From: Sulfidibacterium sp964549335
GTDB lineage: Bacteria; Bacteroidota; Bacteroidia; Bacteroidales; F082
Assembly: GCA_964549335.1 (NCBI GenBank)
Contig: CAZJUQ010000025.1
Coordinates: 1 to 64,000 of the forward strand
Length of the DNA stretch: 64,000 nt
Reading direction: 5' to 3'
Part shown: positions 35,701 to 44,770 of the stretch, one piece after another
Position numbering within the stretch: position 1 is the first letter of the stretch
How the letters are laid out: every line of letters starts with the position of its first letter
Notes under the pieces: generated by a model
What the model was told of the DNA's origin: nothing
Database searches by the model: none
Seen by the model: the letters and a program-made list of their open reading frames with translations, nothing else
Program-made: the position numbers and the translations under genes

Positions 35701-36111
35701 ATGAAAAAAAGAAGAGACTTTATTAAGACCACATTGTTGGTGGCGGGTGGTATTGCCGTATCGTCACCTTTATTGGCCAAGGGTGACAAAAATTGCGATT
35801 TCGACGGGATTGTTTTTTCGAAAAAGCGGCAAGGAATATGGGGTGGCAAGGCGCAAAGCCACGTACCCGAAGTGAAAATTGATGGAAGAAAAGTTATTTT
35901 GGTTACCAATCACGGAATGAGCGAAAAACATTATATTGTTCGGCATACGCTTGTGTCGGAAAAAGGGGAATTTCTCGGTGCCAAAACATTTTATCCTTCC
36001 GACGTGAAAGCCGAATCGTCGTACATTTTACCCGTAGGTTTTAAAGGTAAAGTTTATGCAACGAGTTTTTGCAATAAACATGATTTTTGGATAACCTCGT
36101 TCGAGGTATAA
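35701..36111 (+). CDS. Tat-exported superoxide reductase (neelaredoxin/desulfoferrodoxin C-terminal type)
   Basis: 136 residues. The N-terminus is a twin-arginine signal (KKRRDFIKTTLLVAGGIAVS). The mature part is a one-domain, class II-type superoxide reductase: the loop GIWGGKAQSHVPEVKI (first His ligand and the nearby Lys), NHGMSEKHYIVRH (two His six residues apart) and CNKHDFW (Cys axial ligand and last His), the full His4-Cys iron site. The N-terminal rubredoxin-like FeCys4 domain is absent. It reduces superoxide to peroxide without making oxygen. Export to the periplasm is inferred from the signal. Ends 1 bp before the convergent anti-sigma-like gene. Confidence 0.9.
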   Translation: MKKRRDFIKTTLLVAGGIAVSSPLLAKGDKNCDFDGIVFSKKRQGIWGGKAQSHVPEVKIDGRKVILVTNHGMSEKHYIVRHTLVSEKGEFLGAKTFYPSDVKAESSYILPVGFKGKVYATSFCNKHDFWITSFEV

Positions 36112-36112
36112 A

Positions 36113-37180
36113 CTACCGCCTGCCGAATTTGCGTTTTATTTCCCAATTGTTTCCGATAAGTTGGTAATTTTTTAAATTGCCTTTGTCGTAAACTTTGGCC
36201 ACAATTACGTTGTCTCCTGTTATTTTGTTCAATACTTTTATGCCGTTATCAATAATTTTGATTGCTGCAGGTTCTTTATACTTGTTGTTTTTCTGTTTTT
36301 GTTTTCTGTTTGCCAAAAGCGCCCCCGCTTTTTTAACGGACTTTGAAACAATTTTCATGAAAAGAGTTTTGTTTTTTCTTTTTTTCTTGCCGGATGACAA
36401 AATGCCGGAGTGGCGGCTTGCATAATAGCCGTTGTTTATGACACCGTCGTTATTTACCGTGCTTAATAACAGTTTGTTCCCCCGCTTAATGTTTTTCATC
36501 GGTTCCGGCAGAGGACCGGGCAGCCGCAATGTTTCTTTCTGTTTGGTTGCGGCAACATAAAACTTTTGTACCGGTAAAATTGTTGCGGGATTGTCATAAT
36601 CGCGCGTCAATTTGTTGCGGTGCAGGGCGGGAAGCCTTTTTACGCTTGCCACCTGACGGCGTGAATGTGAGCCTCTGTTTGAAAAATAGGGGGTTATCAG
36701 CAATAATCCCGCTATGAATATTGCTGCCACGGCGCTCCACCTTGCTAACGGTAGTATTTTATAGTTCCTTTTAATACTGTTCTTTTCCTCAAAAACAATG
36801 CTTTTGTCGGGTATGATTCTCGTTGCTTTTATTAATTCGATTTCTTTTTCAAGAAAAGGATTTTTTCCGGTAAAAGCATGAAACTCCTCTTTTTCCGCTT
36901 CCGTTAATTCACCATCAATATACAAAACAATATATTCCTCAAAATTGTTTTCGTTGATTTTTCCGTAGGGTAAAATTTCCCGGCGTTTTAACTCTTGTTT
37001 TTCTTGAAACACTATTTTTTCAGGAGCGATGGTCACCTCTTGTTCGTATGCGAGAAACTCCTCTTTTATTCCGGGATGGGAATCAATAAAAGCAAGAAAC
37101 TCATCTTGCTCGGCGGCAGAAAGAGTTCCGTCGAAAAAATCGACGGCATATGCTTCCCAGTTATTAATATTGATATTCAT
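36113..37180 (-). CDS. Anti-sigma-factor-like transmembrane protein with duplicated N-terminal domain
   Basis: 355 residues. The cytoplasmic part has two similar ~65-residue units: WEAYAVDFFDGTLSAAEQDE ... F..I..HP and FEEYIVLYIDGELTEAEKEE ... F...NP, the pattern seen in Bacteroidota anti-sigma domains (no zinc ligands). One membrane helix (~149-167, AVAAIFIAGLLLITPYF) leads to a very basic Lys/Arg-rich C-terminal region expected in the periplasm. It lies 10 bp downstream of the ECF sigma gene, so it should hold that sigma factor. Partner and signal are unknown. Confidence 0.75.
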   Translation of the reverse strand: MNININNWEAYAVDFFDGTLSAAEQDEFLAFIDSHPGIKEEFLAYEQEVTIAPEKIVFQEKQELKRREILPYGKINENNFEEYIVLYIDGELTEAEKEEFHAFTGKNPFLEKEIELIKATRIIPDKSIVFEEKNSIKRNYKILPLARWSAVAAIFIAGLLLITPYFSNRGSHSRRQVASVKRLPALHRNKLTRDYDNPATILPVQKFYVAATKQKETLRLPGPLPEPMKNIKRGNKLLLSTVNNDGVINNGYYASRHSGILSSGKKKRKNKTLFMKIVSKSVKKAGALLANRKQKQKNNKYKEPAAIKIIDNGIKVLNKITGDNVIVAKVYDKGNLKNYQLIGNNWEIKRKFGRR

Positions 37181-37190
37181 CCCTTGTTAA

Positions 37191-37676
37191 TTAAATTACG
37201 TATTCCGGTTTTACAATATATTTTTTCAAAGCAGTGCGCGCCCTGAAAATATAAACTTTAACCTGCTGTTCAGAGAGTCCCGTTATTTGACTTATCTCTT
37301 TATAGCTGTACCCTTCGTAATCGCGCAATAGAACTACACTTTTCTGGTCTCCCGGTAATCTGTCAACGGCTTCGTTCAATACCTCGTTTATATCGCTGTA
37401 ATGCTCATTGCTGCTGCCCGCATTTTTTTCGCTGTTTTCGGTATATGTTATCCTCCTGTTTTTTCTGAAATGGTCTATCAATGCATGATGAGCGGTGGTA
37501 AACAGATACGATTTGCTTTTGTCAGCTTTTAAATCGTGTCGTTTTTCCCACAACCTCATAAACGATTCTTGCACAAGGTCCTTGGACAACTCCCGGTCTT
37601 TTGTCTGTTTTAGCAAATACCTGTAAAGTCCGTCCGAATAATCATCCACACATCTGTTGTAATCTTTTACGGTCAT
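37191..37676 (-). CDS. ECF RNA polymerase sigma factor
   Basis: 161 residues from the ATG at 37676 (MTVKDYNRCVDDYSDGLY); the longer upstream frame is non-homologous leader. Region 2 is typical (LSKDLVQESFMRLWEKR, SYLFTTAHHALIDHFRKN) and region 4 gives the helix-turn-helix (RLPGDQKSVVLLRDYEGYSY then KEISQITGLSEQQVKVYIFR). It is transcribed with the anti-sigma-like gene. It does not carry extra C-terminal sensor domains. Target genes cannot be read from the window; the adjacent superoxide reductase is a candidate by position only. Confidence 0.93.
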   Translation of the reverse strand: MTVKDYNRCVDDYSDGLYRYLLKQTKDRELSKDLVQESFMRLWEKRHDLKADKSKSYLFTTAHHALIDHFRKNRRITYTENSEKNAGSSNEHYSDINEVLNEAVDRLPGDQKSVVLLRDYEGYSYKEISQITGLSEQQVKVYIFRARTALKKYIVKPEYVI

Positions 37677-38029
37677 ATACCTTGCATAGGTTTTATTATT
37701 GACGGTTAAAGTAGCAAAAATGTTACAACGGATGAAAGTTTTTTTAATTGTTTTGTGTAAACCGTTGTTAAAAGTCTTGAAACCAAAAGTGTTGCTCAGT
37801 TGCAGGAAAGCAAAGCACGGGATTGAGTTAACAAACCGTAAATTGTTCTGCCGGAAGAGCATACAAGAATCTCTCCATTTGCATATTTTATCTTTTAATT
37901 GGCTTAATTAAACCTATTAAGCTGCGCAAATAACGTCTGTTGGCTTTTGTCTGTTATCTGCTCGTTGTTTTTTTTCCGGTTAATAGTGTTTCGTGTTGAT
38001 ATTCCGTTAGTTTTGTAAAAAAATAAAAT
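37677..38029. other. Divergent intergenic region between ECF sigma and small membrane protein
   Basis: 353 bp. It contains the -7 box for the rightward gene at 38008-38015. Leftward, only near-matches to TAnnTTTG (CATTTTTG, TACTTTAA) lie near 37712-37722, which could reflect an autoregulated ECF promoter. Confidence 0.4.
38008..38015 (+). promoter_or_regulatory. -7 promoter box of small membrane protein gene
   Basis: TAGTTTTG matches TAnnTTTG, 14 bp before the ATG at 38030. No -33 at normal spacing. Confidence 0.5.
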
Positions 38030-38269
38030 ATGATAACATTTTATGTTTCGTTACTGGTTTTTGCTGTGCTGACAATATATTTGGTATTGGTTTTGCTTTT
38101 CGGAATTATCGAGAAGCGGCAAAAACGTAATCCGTTCGGAATACAAGTGGGTAATTCACATCTTTATTTTGTATATCTTAACGAATGTATCAGGGTATCC
38201 TCCTTTTTTGCGTTTTATATACCCGTTACCCTTTTTGCGGCATATGAGTTGTTTTTGTATTATCAATAG
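38030..38269 (+). CDS. Small two-helix membrane protein, unknown
   Basis: 79 residues with two hydrophobic segments (~4-26 and ~58-76) separated by a basic, Asn-rich loop (EKRQKRNPFGIQVGNSHLYF). I do not recognise a family. It is likely real: it has its own promoter-like box, a start ATG just before the first helix, and it fills the space ahead of pcm. The loop is predicted cytoplasmic because of its Lys/Arg content. Confidence 0.55.
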   Translation: MITFYVSLLVFAVLTIYLVLVLLFGIIEKRQKRNPFGIQVGNSHLYFVYLNECIRVSSFFAFYIPVTLFAAYELFLYYQ

Positions 38270-38307
38270 AAATTCTATTTTCGCAGGAAATTTAATTCCG
38301 GAAAAAA

Positions 38308-38961
38308 ATGGAAGATAATTACCGTCAGCGAGGATTGCGTCAAAAATTGGTTAATCATCTTAGGAAACAGGGAATACTTGACGAAAACATTTTATCTGCT
38401 TTTAACAGGGTTCCCCGCCATTGGTTTTTGGATTCCGCCTTTTTGGAACACTCGTACGAAGACCGCCCTTTTCCTATAGGTTCGGGTCAAACCATCTCAC
38501 AGCCCTATACCGTTGCTTTCCAAACCGACCTTCTCGAACCCCGCAAAGGCGACAAAATATTGGAAATAGGCACAGGTTCGGGGTATCAGGCTTGTATATT
38601 GTGCGAACTCGGCGCCGAAGTGTTTTCCGTGGAAAGACAAAAAAAGCTCTATTTAAAGACAAAAAGATTCCTGGAAAAAAATTTCGATTATCCCGCACTA
38701 CACCTCTTTTACGGCGACGGTTACAAAGGCTTACCGCAATACGCACCTTTCGACGGAATAATTATTACCGCCGGAGCTCCTGAAATACCGCAAACACTTA
38801 TCGCCCAATTGAAACCGTCAGGAAAAATGATTATCCCCCACGGAAAAGGCGACCTGCAGGTTATGAAACGGATTGTCAAAAATGAAGACGGTACTCTTTC
38901 CATTGACGATTTCGGATTTTTCCGCTTTGTTCCCATGCTGAAAGATACGGGTGACGATTAA
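38308..38961 (+). CDS. pcm: Protein-L-isoaspartate O-methyltransferase
   Basis: 217 residues. Signature stretch FPIGSGQTISQPYTVAFQTD (the S-Q-P substrate loop) followed by SAM motif I ILEIGTGSGYQACIL, then LFYGDGYKG and FDGIIITAGAPEIPQTLIAQ. It methylates isoaspartyl residues in aged proteins to start their repair. The N-terminal RGLRQKLVNHLRKQGI is typical of the family. Possibly co-transcribed with the small membrane protein 38 bp upstream. Confidence 0.94.
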   Translation: MEDNYRQRGLRQKLVNHLRKQGILDENILSAFNRVPRHWFLDSAFLEHSYEDRPFPIGSGQTISQPYTVAFQTDLLEPRKGDKILEIGTGSGYQACILCELGAEVFSVERQKKLYLKTKRFLEKNFDYPALHLFYGDGYKGLPQYAPFDGIIITAGAPEIPQTLIAQLKPSGKMIIPHGKGDLQVMKRIVKNEDGTLSIDDFGFFRFVPMLKDTGDD

Positions 38962-39053
38962 CGGAAATATTTGTTTTTAAATTTTTTTAACATTTTAACA
39001 AATGGATAACCAATTATATAGAACAGGGCATTAGGTATAATGTTACCTAAATA

Positions 39054-39083
39054 TTTGTTTTTTTAAAAAAAATATTACTTTTG
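39054..39083 (+). promoter_or_regulatory. Promoter of the act operon
   Basis: TTTG at 39054-39057, an 18-bp spacer, then TACTTTTG at 39076-39083: a full match to the Bacteroidota -33/-7 pattern and one of the cleanest promoters in the window. It lies about 82 bp before the preferred actA start. Confidence 0.75.
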
Positions 39084-39165
39084 CAAGGATTGAATGTGTA
39101 TATTTACATATTCATATATAGTTTTTAACATAAACGAAAAATCATATCAGATAATCTTTACATCA

Positions 39166-40389
39166 ATGATAATGAACAATTTCAATTCAATCAACTTTTT
39201 AATCGATAAAAGGTTGTTAACGAAGTTTCTGTTGTCTCTTTTATTGTTATTTTCATCAATGTTGTATTCCCAGACTGCCGAAGACGAGAAGAACTTTGCG
39301 CAGTGTAAGGCGTGTCATACCATTGGCGGAGGTAAATTGGTAGGTCCCGATTTAAAAGGGGTTACGGAAAAGCACAGCGAACAATGGTTGATAAAATTCA
39401 TTCAAAATTCGCAGGCGCTAATTCAATCGGGAGATAAAGAGGCAATAAAGGTTTTTGAAGACAATTTTAAAATTCCCATGCCGGCACACAACCTAACCGA
39501 CGAGCAGGTAAAAGGCATTTTGTCGTACATAAAAGCCGGAGGTAAAGTGGCGGGAGGAGAAAAGAAAACCGCCGCTGAAAATACCACAGCAGAAGCAAAA
39601 CCCGCCGCCGTACAGCCACGGAAAGATTTTTCGCAACCGAGTATTGCCGCTAATATTGTTGAAGAACAGCGTCAAGGGCACCGCAATCTTGTTATTACCA
39701 CAATTATTATGGTGATTTTAATGCTTATAAGCCTTGTTGACCTCTCGGCAACCCACTATTTAAAAGCAAAGTGGGTACATTACATAATTATTCTTTCGGC
39801 ATTGTGGGTAGGAGGGGAGTTAATATATGTAGAAGCCGCCAACCTCGGCAGGCAGCAATACTACCAACCCGACCAGCCCATTTGGTTTTCGCATAAAGTA
39901 CATGCCGGACAAAACCGGATAGATTGCGAATATTGCCACTTTACCGCCGAAACAAGTATGCATGCGGGCATTCCGCCGGCATCGGTTTGTATGAATTGTC
40001 ACTCGCAAGTGAAAGAGGGAAAACAAACGGGTAAAAAAGAGATAGCCAAAATCTACGATGCAATAAACAACAATAAACCTATTGAGTGGATTAAGGTGCA
40101 TAATTTGCCCGATTATGTCTATTTTAACCACGAACAGCATGTTAAAGTCGGAAAACTCGATTGTACCGAGTGCCACGGTAACGTGGAAGAGATGGACCAG
40201 GTAGCACAGGTACAACCTTTGAGCATGGGGTGGTGCCTCGATTGTCACCGTACCCACGAAGTTCAATTTACCGGCAATAAATTTTACGAGCAATACAAAA
40301 AATTGCACGAAGACCTCAAGTCGGGGAAAACCGATATAGTTACCGTAAAGATGATTGGTGGCGAAGATTGTCAAAAATGTCACTATTAA
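39166..40389 (+). CDS. actA: Alternative complex III subunit ActA: cytochrome c domain fused to pentahaem cytochrome
   Basis: About 407 residues from the ATG at 39166 (39172 is also possible); the longer frame begins before a clear signal anchor (LLTKFLLSLLLLFSSMLYSQ). Six C-x2-C-H haem sites are visible: CKACH near the N-terminus in a monohaem cytochrome c domain ending about residue 150, then after an Ala/Lys-rich linker and a membrane helix (VITTIIMVILMLISLVDLS) the ActA part with CEYCH, CMNCH, CTECH, CLDCH and CQKCH. Rhodothermus-type ActA has only the five. ACIII oxidises menaquinol and passes electrons to an oxidase or cytochrome. First gene of the act operon. Confidence 0.93.
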   Translation: MIMNNFNSINFLIDKRLLTKFLLSLLLLFSSMLYSQTAEDEKNFAQCKACHTIGGGKLVGPDLKGVTEKHSEQWLIKFIQNSQALIQSGDKEAIKVFEDNFKIPMPAHNLTDEQVKGILSYIKAGGKVAGGEKKTAAENTTAEAKPAAVQPRKDFSQPSIAANIVEEQRQGHRNLVITTIIMVILMLISLVDLSATHYLKAKWVHYIIILSALWVGGELIYVEAANLGRQQYYQPDQPIWFSHKVHAGQNRIDCEYCHFTAETSMHAGIPPASVCMNCHSQVKEGKQTGKKEIAKIYDAINNNKPIEWIKVHNLPDYVYFNHEQHVKVGKLDCTECHGNVEEMDQVAQVQPLSMGWCLDCHRTHEVQFTGNKFYEQYKKLHEDLKSGKTDIVTVKMIGGEDCQKCHY

Positions 40390-40426
40390 TAATTGAAAGT
40401 TTTAATTAATTCCATTTTATAACATT

Positions 40427-43372
40427 ATGGAGAAAAAATACTGGCAAAGTCTAAAAGAATACAAAGAGATTAATAAAGGAAAAGAGGGCGGCAGAGAAGC
40501 CATGCCTGAATTTTCAATCGAAGGTTTGGACGAATCCGAGATAAAAGGAAAATCGAGCCGGCGCGACTTTTTAAAAATGATGGGTTTTTCGGTGGGAGCC
40601 GTTGCCCTGGTGTCAAGTTGCCAGATGCCTGTCCGCAAAGCTGTTCCTTTGTTAAACCGTCCCAAAGAGTTAATACCGGGCGTGCCGAATTATTACGCTT
40701 CCACCTTTTTCGACGGCGACGAATATTGCAGCATTCTGATAAAAACCCGCGAAAGCCGTCCCATTAAAATTGAAGGAAACAAACTTTCGCCCCTGACAAA
40801 AAGCGGTACAACCGCAAAAGTTCAGGCTTCGGTGTTAAATCTTTATGACGACGAAAGATTAAAATCGCCTTTAAAAAACGGAAAGGTTTCAGCTTGGGCT
40901 GACATTGACAAAGAGATTAAGGGAAAACTCCGGATACTCAAAAACGACAATAAGGAAGTGGTGCTGCTTACATCAACAATAATAAGCCCCGCCACAAAAA
41001 AACTTATTAATGATTTTATAGCCGAATATCCCAACGTAAAATGGGTACAATACGATACATTGACAATGTCGGCAATGAGGAAAGCCAACGAAACCAATTT
41101 CGGAAAGGCAATAATTCCTTTTTACCGTTTTGATAATGCCGATGTCATTGCAGGATTTAATGCCGACTACCTCGGCACCTGGCTTATGCCGGTAACATTC
41201 TCCAAACAATTTGCCAAAGGTCGCAAAATAAAGGATGGGCAGAAAAAAATGTCGCGGCTTTACCAGTTCGAAACAAATATGTCGCTCACCGGTTCAAATG
41301 CCGATTACCGTTATCAAATAAAACCCTCCGAAGAGGCTGCCGTTTTACTTAATTTGTATAATGAAATTGCAAAGAAAACAGGTGCTCCACTTTACAATGC
41401 CCCTGAGGTAGATACCGATATAAGACCGGTTGCAAAGGATTTGCTCGGGGCAAAAGGTAAATCGCTTGTGGTTTCGGGTACTAACAACCTGGAAATTCAG
41501 TTGATTGTTAATGCCATAAATAACATTCTCGGTAACTACGGCAAAACCATCGACCTCAACTCTCCCGTTTATTTGAAACAGGGATTGGAGAACGAAATGA
41601 AAGGGGTTTTGGAGTCGTTGAATAACGGAAATGTTGGAGCAATTTTCTTTTACAATGTAAATCCCGTTTACGATTGCGTACATTCAGGCAAGCTGGCAAA
41701 AGCACTTAAAAAAGTGCCTTTGAAAGTGTCGTTTGCAACCACAAAAGACGAAACTGCAAGCTTGTGCGATTATGTTTGTCCCGATAACAATTATCTTGAA
41801 TCGTGGAACGATGCAGAACCCGTAAAGGGATATTTCAGCGTTACCCAACCGGCTATACGTCCCATTTTCAATACCCGTCAGTTTCAAGATTCTCTGCTAA
41901 CCTGGATGGGATTGGACGGTAAATTCCGTGATTATCTCGAAAACTATTGGAAAGAAAACCTTTTTGCTCTTCAAAACGAATATTCCGATTTCGGAAAATT
42001 TTGGTTTAAATGCAAACAAGACGGAGTATTTAACATTGAAAACAGGGAGCAACAAACATTTGAATACAAGGGGGTTGAACTAAAGGCGGATAAACCCCGT
42101 TCAAAAGGTATCGAATTGGCCCTTTACGAAAAAATTTCGATGGGTACCGGCAAGTATGCAAACAATCCTTGGCTACAAGAGTTACCCGACCCCATTACAA
42201 CAGCTACTTGGGATAATTATGTTACCGTGTCGCCTTCGTTTGCGGGAAAACTGGGTTTGGAACAAGAAGATGTTGTAAAAATAAACGGAAAGATAGAACT
42301 TCCGGTATTGATACAACCCGGACAAACCGAAGGTACGGTGGGTATTGCTTTGGGTTACGGCAGGACTGCTGCCGGCAAAGTGGGAACGGGAATAGGAAAA
42401 AATGTAATTACGTTGCTGAATGTTTCGAAAGAGACGAAAAATCTCCTCGGAACGGTAGTAACCGTTGAAAAAACAGGAGACACTTATCCCTTGGCACTTA
42501 CGCAAACCCACCATGTTATGGAGGGGAGACCCATTGTAAGGGAGACTGTTCTCGGCTCGTTTGTAAAAAATCCTGCTTCGGGAAACGAAGAGCATGAAAA
42601 GTTTTTGAAATCGGAAGATTTTTCTCTCTATCCCGAACCGCAATTCGAAGCTTTCCGCTGGGGGCTCTCCATCGACTTGAACAGTTGTACGGGATGTAGT
42701 AACTGCCTCATATCTTGTCAAGCGGAAAATAACGTTGCCGTTGTGGGCAAAGATCAGGTACGGCTCGGAAGAATAATGCACTGGATACGCGTTGACCGCT
42801 ATTATTCCGAAATTGCCGATGATCCCGAAGTGTTCCATATGCCTGTTATGTGTCAGCAATGCGATAACGCACCTTGTGAAAATGTTTGTCCCGTTGCCGC
42901 TACCACCCATAGCGACGAAGGCCTTAACCAAATGGCATACAACAGATGTATTGGAACGCGGTATTGTATGAACAACTGTCCCTACAAAGTGCGCCGTTTC
43001 AACTGGTACGAATATGTTAACAACAACAGCTTCGATTACAACATGAACAGTGAATTGGGAAAACTCGTGTTGAATCCCGACGTAACGGTTCGCCAACGCG
43101 GTGTAGTGGAAAAATGTACATATTGCGTACAACGTATTCAGGAGAAAAAATTGCAGGCAAAGGCCGAAAACCGCGAATTGCGCGACGGCGATATTCAAGT
43201 GGCTTGTCAACAAAGTTGTCCCACCGACGCCATTACTTTCGGCAATTTGCAAGATAAAAACAGCGAAGTAAGCAAAAGTAACGATACCAAGAGAATGTAC
43301 CACCTTTTGGAATCGTTGCATACATTGCCTACCACAAGCTATTTAACTAAAGTAAGAAATAAAAACGCATAA
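40427..43372 (+). CDS. actB: Alternative complex III iron-sulfur subunit ActB
   Basis: 981 residues: a molybdopterin-oxidoreductase-like part (B1) fused to a ferredoxin-like part (B2). The N-terminus has a twin-arginine motif (SRRDFLKMMGFSVGAVAL) followed by a lipobox-like V-S-S-C, fitting the lipidated Cys known for ActB. The large domain belongs to the DMSO-reductase superfamily, but ActB is known not to bind Mo. The C-terminal 250 residues hold cysteine sets for three [4Fe-4S] and one [3Fe-4S] cluster: CTGCSNCLISC, CQQCDNAPCENVCP, CIGTRYCMNNCP, CTYCVQR and CQQSCPTDA. Thirty-seven bp after actA. Confidence 0.95.
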   Translation: MEKKYWQSLKEYKEINKGKEGGREAMPEFSIEGLDESEIKGKSSRRDFLKMMGFSVGAVALVSSCQMPVRKAVPLLNRPKELIPGVPNYYASTFFDGDEYCSILIKTRESRPIKIEGNKLSPLTKSGTTAKVQASVLNLYDDERLKSPLKNGKVSAWADIDKEIKGKLRILKNDNKEVVLLTSTIISPATKKLINDFIAEYPNVKWVQYDTLTMSAMRKANETNFGKAIIPFYRFDNADVIAGFNADYLGTWLMPVTFSKQFAKGRKIKDGQKKMSRLYQFETNMSLTGSNADYRYQIKPSEEAAVLLNLYNEIAKKTGAPLYNAPEVDTDIRPVAKDLLGAKGKSLVVSGTNNLEIQLIVNAINNILGNYGKTIDLNSPVYLKQGLENEMKGVLESLNNGNVGAIFFYNVNPVYDCVHSGKLAKALKKVPLKVSFATTKDETASLCDYVCPDNNYLESWNDAEPVKGYFSVTQPAIRPIFNTRQFQDSLLTWMGLDGKFRDYLENYWKENLFALQNEYSDFGKFWFKCKQDGVFNIENREQQTFEYKGVELKADKPRSKGIELALYEKISMGTGKYANNPWLQELPDPITTATWDNYVTVSPSFAGKLGLEQEDVVKINGKIELPVLIQPGQTEGTVGIALGYGRTAAGKVGTGIGKNVITLLNVSKETKNLLGTVVTVEKTGDTYPLALTQTHHVMEGRPIVRETVLGSFVKNPASGNEEHEKFLKSEDFSLYPEPQFEAFRWGLSIDLNSCTGCSNCLISCQAENNVAVVGKDQVRLGRIMHWIRVDRYYSEIADDPEVFHMPVMCQQCDNAPCENVCPVAATTHSDEGLNQMAYNRCIGTRYCMNNCPYKVRRFNWYEYVNNNSFDYNMNSELGKLVLNPDVTVRQRGVVEKCTYCVQRIQEKKLQAKAENRELRDGDIQVACQQSCPTDAITFGNLQDKNSEVSKSNDTKRMYHLLESLHTLPTTSYLTKVRNKNA

Positions 43373-43387
43373 TAAAAACAAGGTATT

Positions 43388-44770
43388 ATGTATAATATTA
43401 AAGTTAGAGGGGTCTTAATTCAAGGTAATAAAAGTTACCACGATATAACCCGTGATATTACAAATCCTTTGTTGAGCAAAACAACACCGCTGTGGTGGTG
43501 GATAAGTGCCTTTTTGGCCAGTGTTATGCTTGCCTGGGGAGTTTGGGGTTTTTATAATACAATTGTCGTTGGAATAGGCACTTGGGGTTTGAACAACAGT
43601 GTCTCGTGGGGATGGGCTATCATCAACTTCGTTTGGTGGATTGGTATAGGACATGCCGGAACGGCATTCTCCATATTCCTTTTGGTATTGCATCAAAAGT
43701 GGAGAACGTCGATAAACCGTGCCGCCGAGGCAATGACGATTTTTGCCGTAATGGCTGTGGGAATGTTCCCGTTGATACATATGGGGCGCATATGGAACGG
43801 ATTTTTCATATTTCCTTATCCCAACACGAGAGGACCTTTGTGGGACAACTTTAACTCTCCGCTATTTTGGGATGTTACGGCAATAAGTACATATCTTACC
43901 GCCTCGTTTCTGTTTTGGTATGTGGGAATGATGCCCGACTTTGCAACCATAAGGGAAAGAACAACCTCCAAAATAAAGAAAAAAATTTACGGTATTTTGA
44001 GTTTCGGTTGGTTGGGTAACGCCCGCGGGTGGTTGCGTTTCGAATCGGCAGCTTTGCTCATGGGAGGCCTTACGGCTCCTTTGGTAATATCGGTACACTC
44101 AATTGTGGCAACCGACTTTGCAGCAGGTATAGTGCCGGGTTGGCATTCAACAATTTTCCCGCCTTTCTTTGTGGTAGGTGCAATATTTTCGGGTTTCTCT
44201 ATGGTGCTTACCATGATGATTATTGTACGCAAAGTGTATAAATTCGAAGAGTATGTTACCCAAAGCCATCTCGATGCCATTACACGAATACTAACATTCG
44301 TGTCGTTAATAATGGGTGTGGCTTATATTTCCGAAATTTTTATTGCCTGGTATTCCGATTCGCCATACGAAATGTTTGTGTTTTTCCACAACAGGGCAAG
44401 CGGTGAATATGCTTTCGAGTATTGGGCAATGATTTTGTTTAATGCCATAATTCCTCAACTGTTCTGGTTTAAGAAAATCAGGAAAAACGTTGCAATTGTA
44501 TTTATTATTAGTATTCTTATCAATGTGGGAATGTGGTACGAAAGGTTTGTTATTGTTGTTACATCCCTTTCGAAAACATTTTTGCCTTCCACGTGGCACA
44601 ACTATTATCCTACAGCTACCGAAGTGGCAATATATGTTGGAACTATAGGATTTTTTATTCTCGGCGTATTGCTGTTCCTCCGTTTCTTGCCGATTATGGC
44701 TGTCAGCGAACTCAAAGGTATTAATAAAGAAACCAGTATTGTAACTGAAAAACCGGAAAATCATGAATAA
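43388..44770 (+). CDS. actC: Alternative complex III quinol-binding membrane subunit ActC (NrfD family)
   Basis: 460 residues with about ten membrane helices, NrfD/PsrC-like. Visible: the N-terminal W-W-x-I-S-A-F helix, WWIGIGHAGTAFSIFLLV, the loop GRIWNGFFIFPYPNTRGPLW and later SVHSIVATDFAAGIVPGWHST and EIFIAWYSDSPYEM. This subunit holds the quinol site and, with ActF, the proposed proton path. It follows actB by 15 bp and overlaps actD by 8 bp. Confidence 0.95.
   Translation: MYNIKVRGVLIQGNKSYHDITRDITNPLLSKTTPLWWWISAFLASVMLAWGVWGFYNTIVVGIGTWGLNNSVSWGWAIINFVWWIGIGHAGTAFSIFLLVLHQKWRTSINRAAEAMTIFAVMAVGMFPLIHMGRIWNGFFIFPYPNTRGPLWDNFNSPLFWDVTAISTYLTASFLFWYVGMMPDFATIRERTTSKIKKKIYGILSFGWLGNARGWLRFESAALLMGGLTAPLVISVHSIVATDFAAGIVPGWHSTIFPPFFVVGAIFSGFSMVLTMMIIVRKVYKFEEYVTQSHLDAITRILTFVSLIMGVAYISEIFIAWYSDSPYEMFVFFHNRASGEYAFEYWAMILFNAIIPQLFWFKKIRKNVAIVFIISILINVGMWYERFVIVVTSLSKTFLPSTWHNYYPTATEVAIYVGTIGFFILGVLLFLRFLPIMAVSELKGINKETSIVTEKPENHE

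Noticed and set aside
42182..43321. Long minus-strand open frame (379 aa) opposite actB
   Set aside because: No recognisable motif; actB on the other strand has clear iron-sulfur signatures throughout this stretch. It is a codon-bias shadow.
40427..43372. ActB as an active molybdenum oxidoreductase
   Set aside because: It lies in a full act operon, and ActB is known to lack the cofactor despite its fold; the C-terminal ferredoxin part and gene order fit ACIII.
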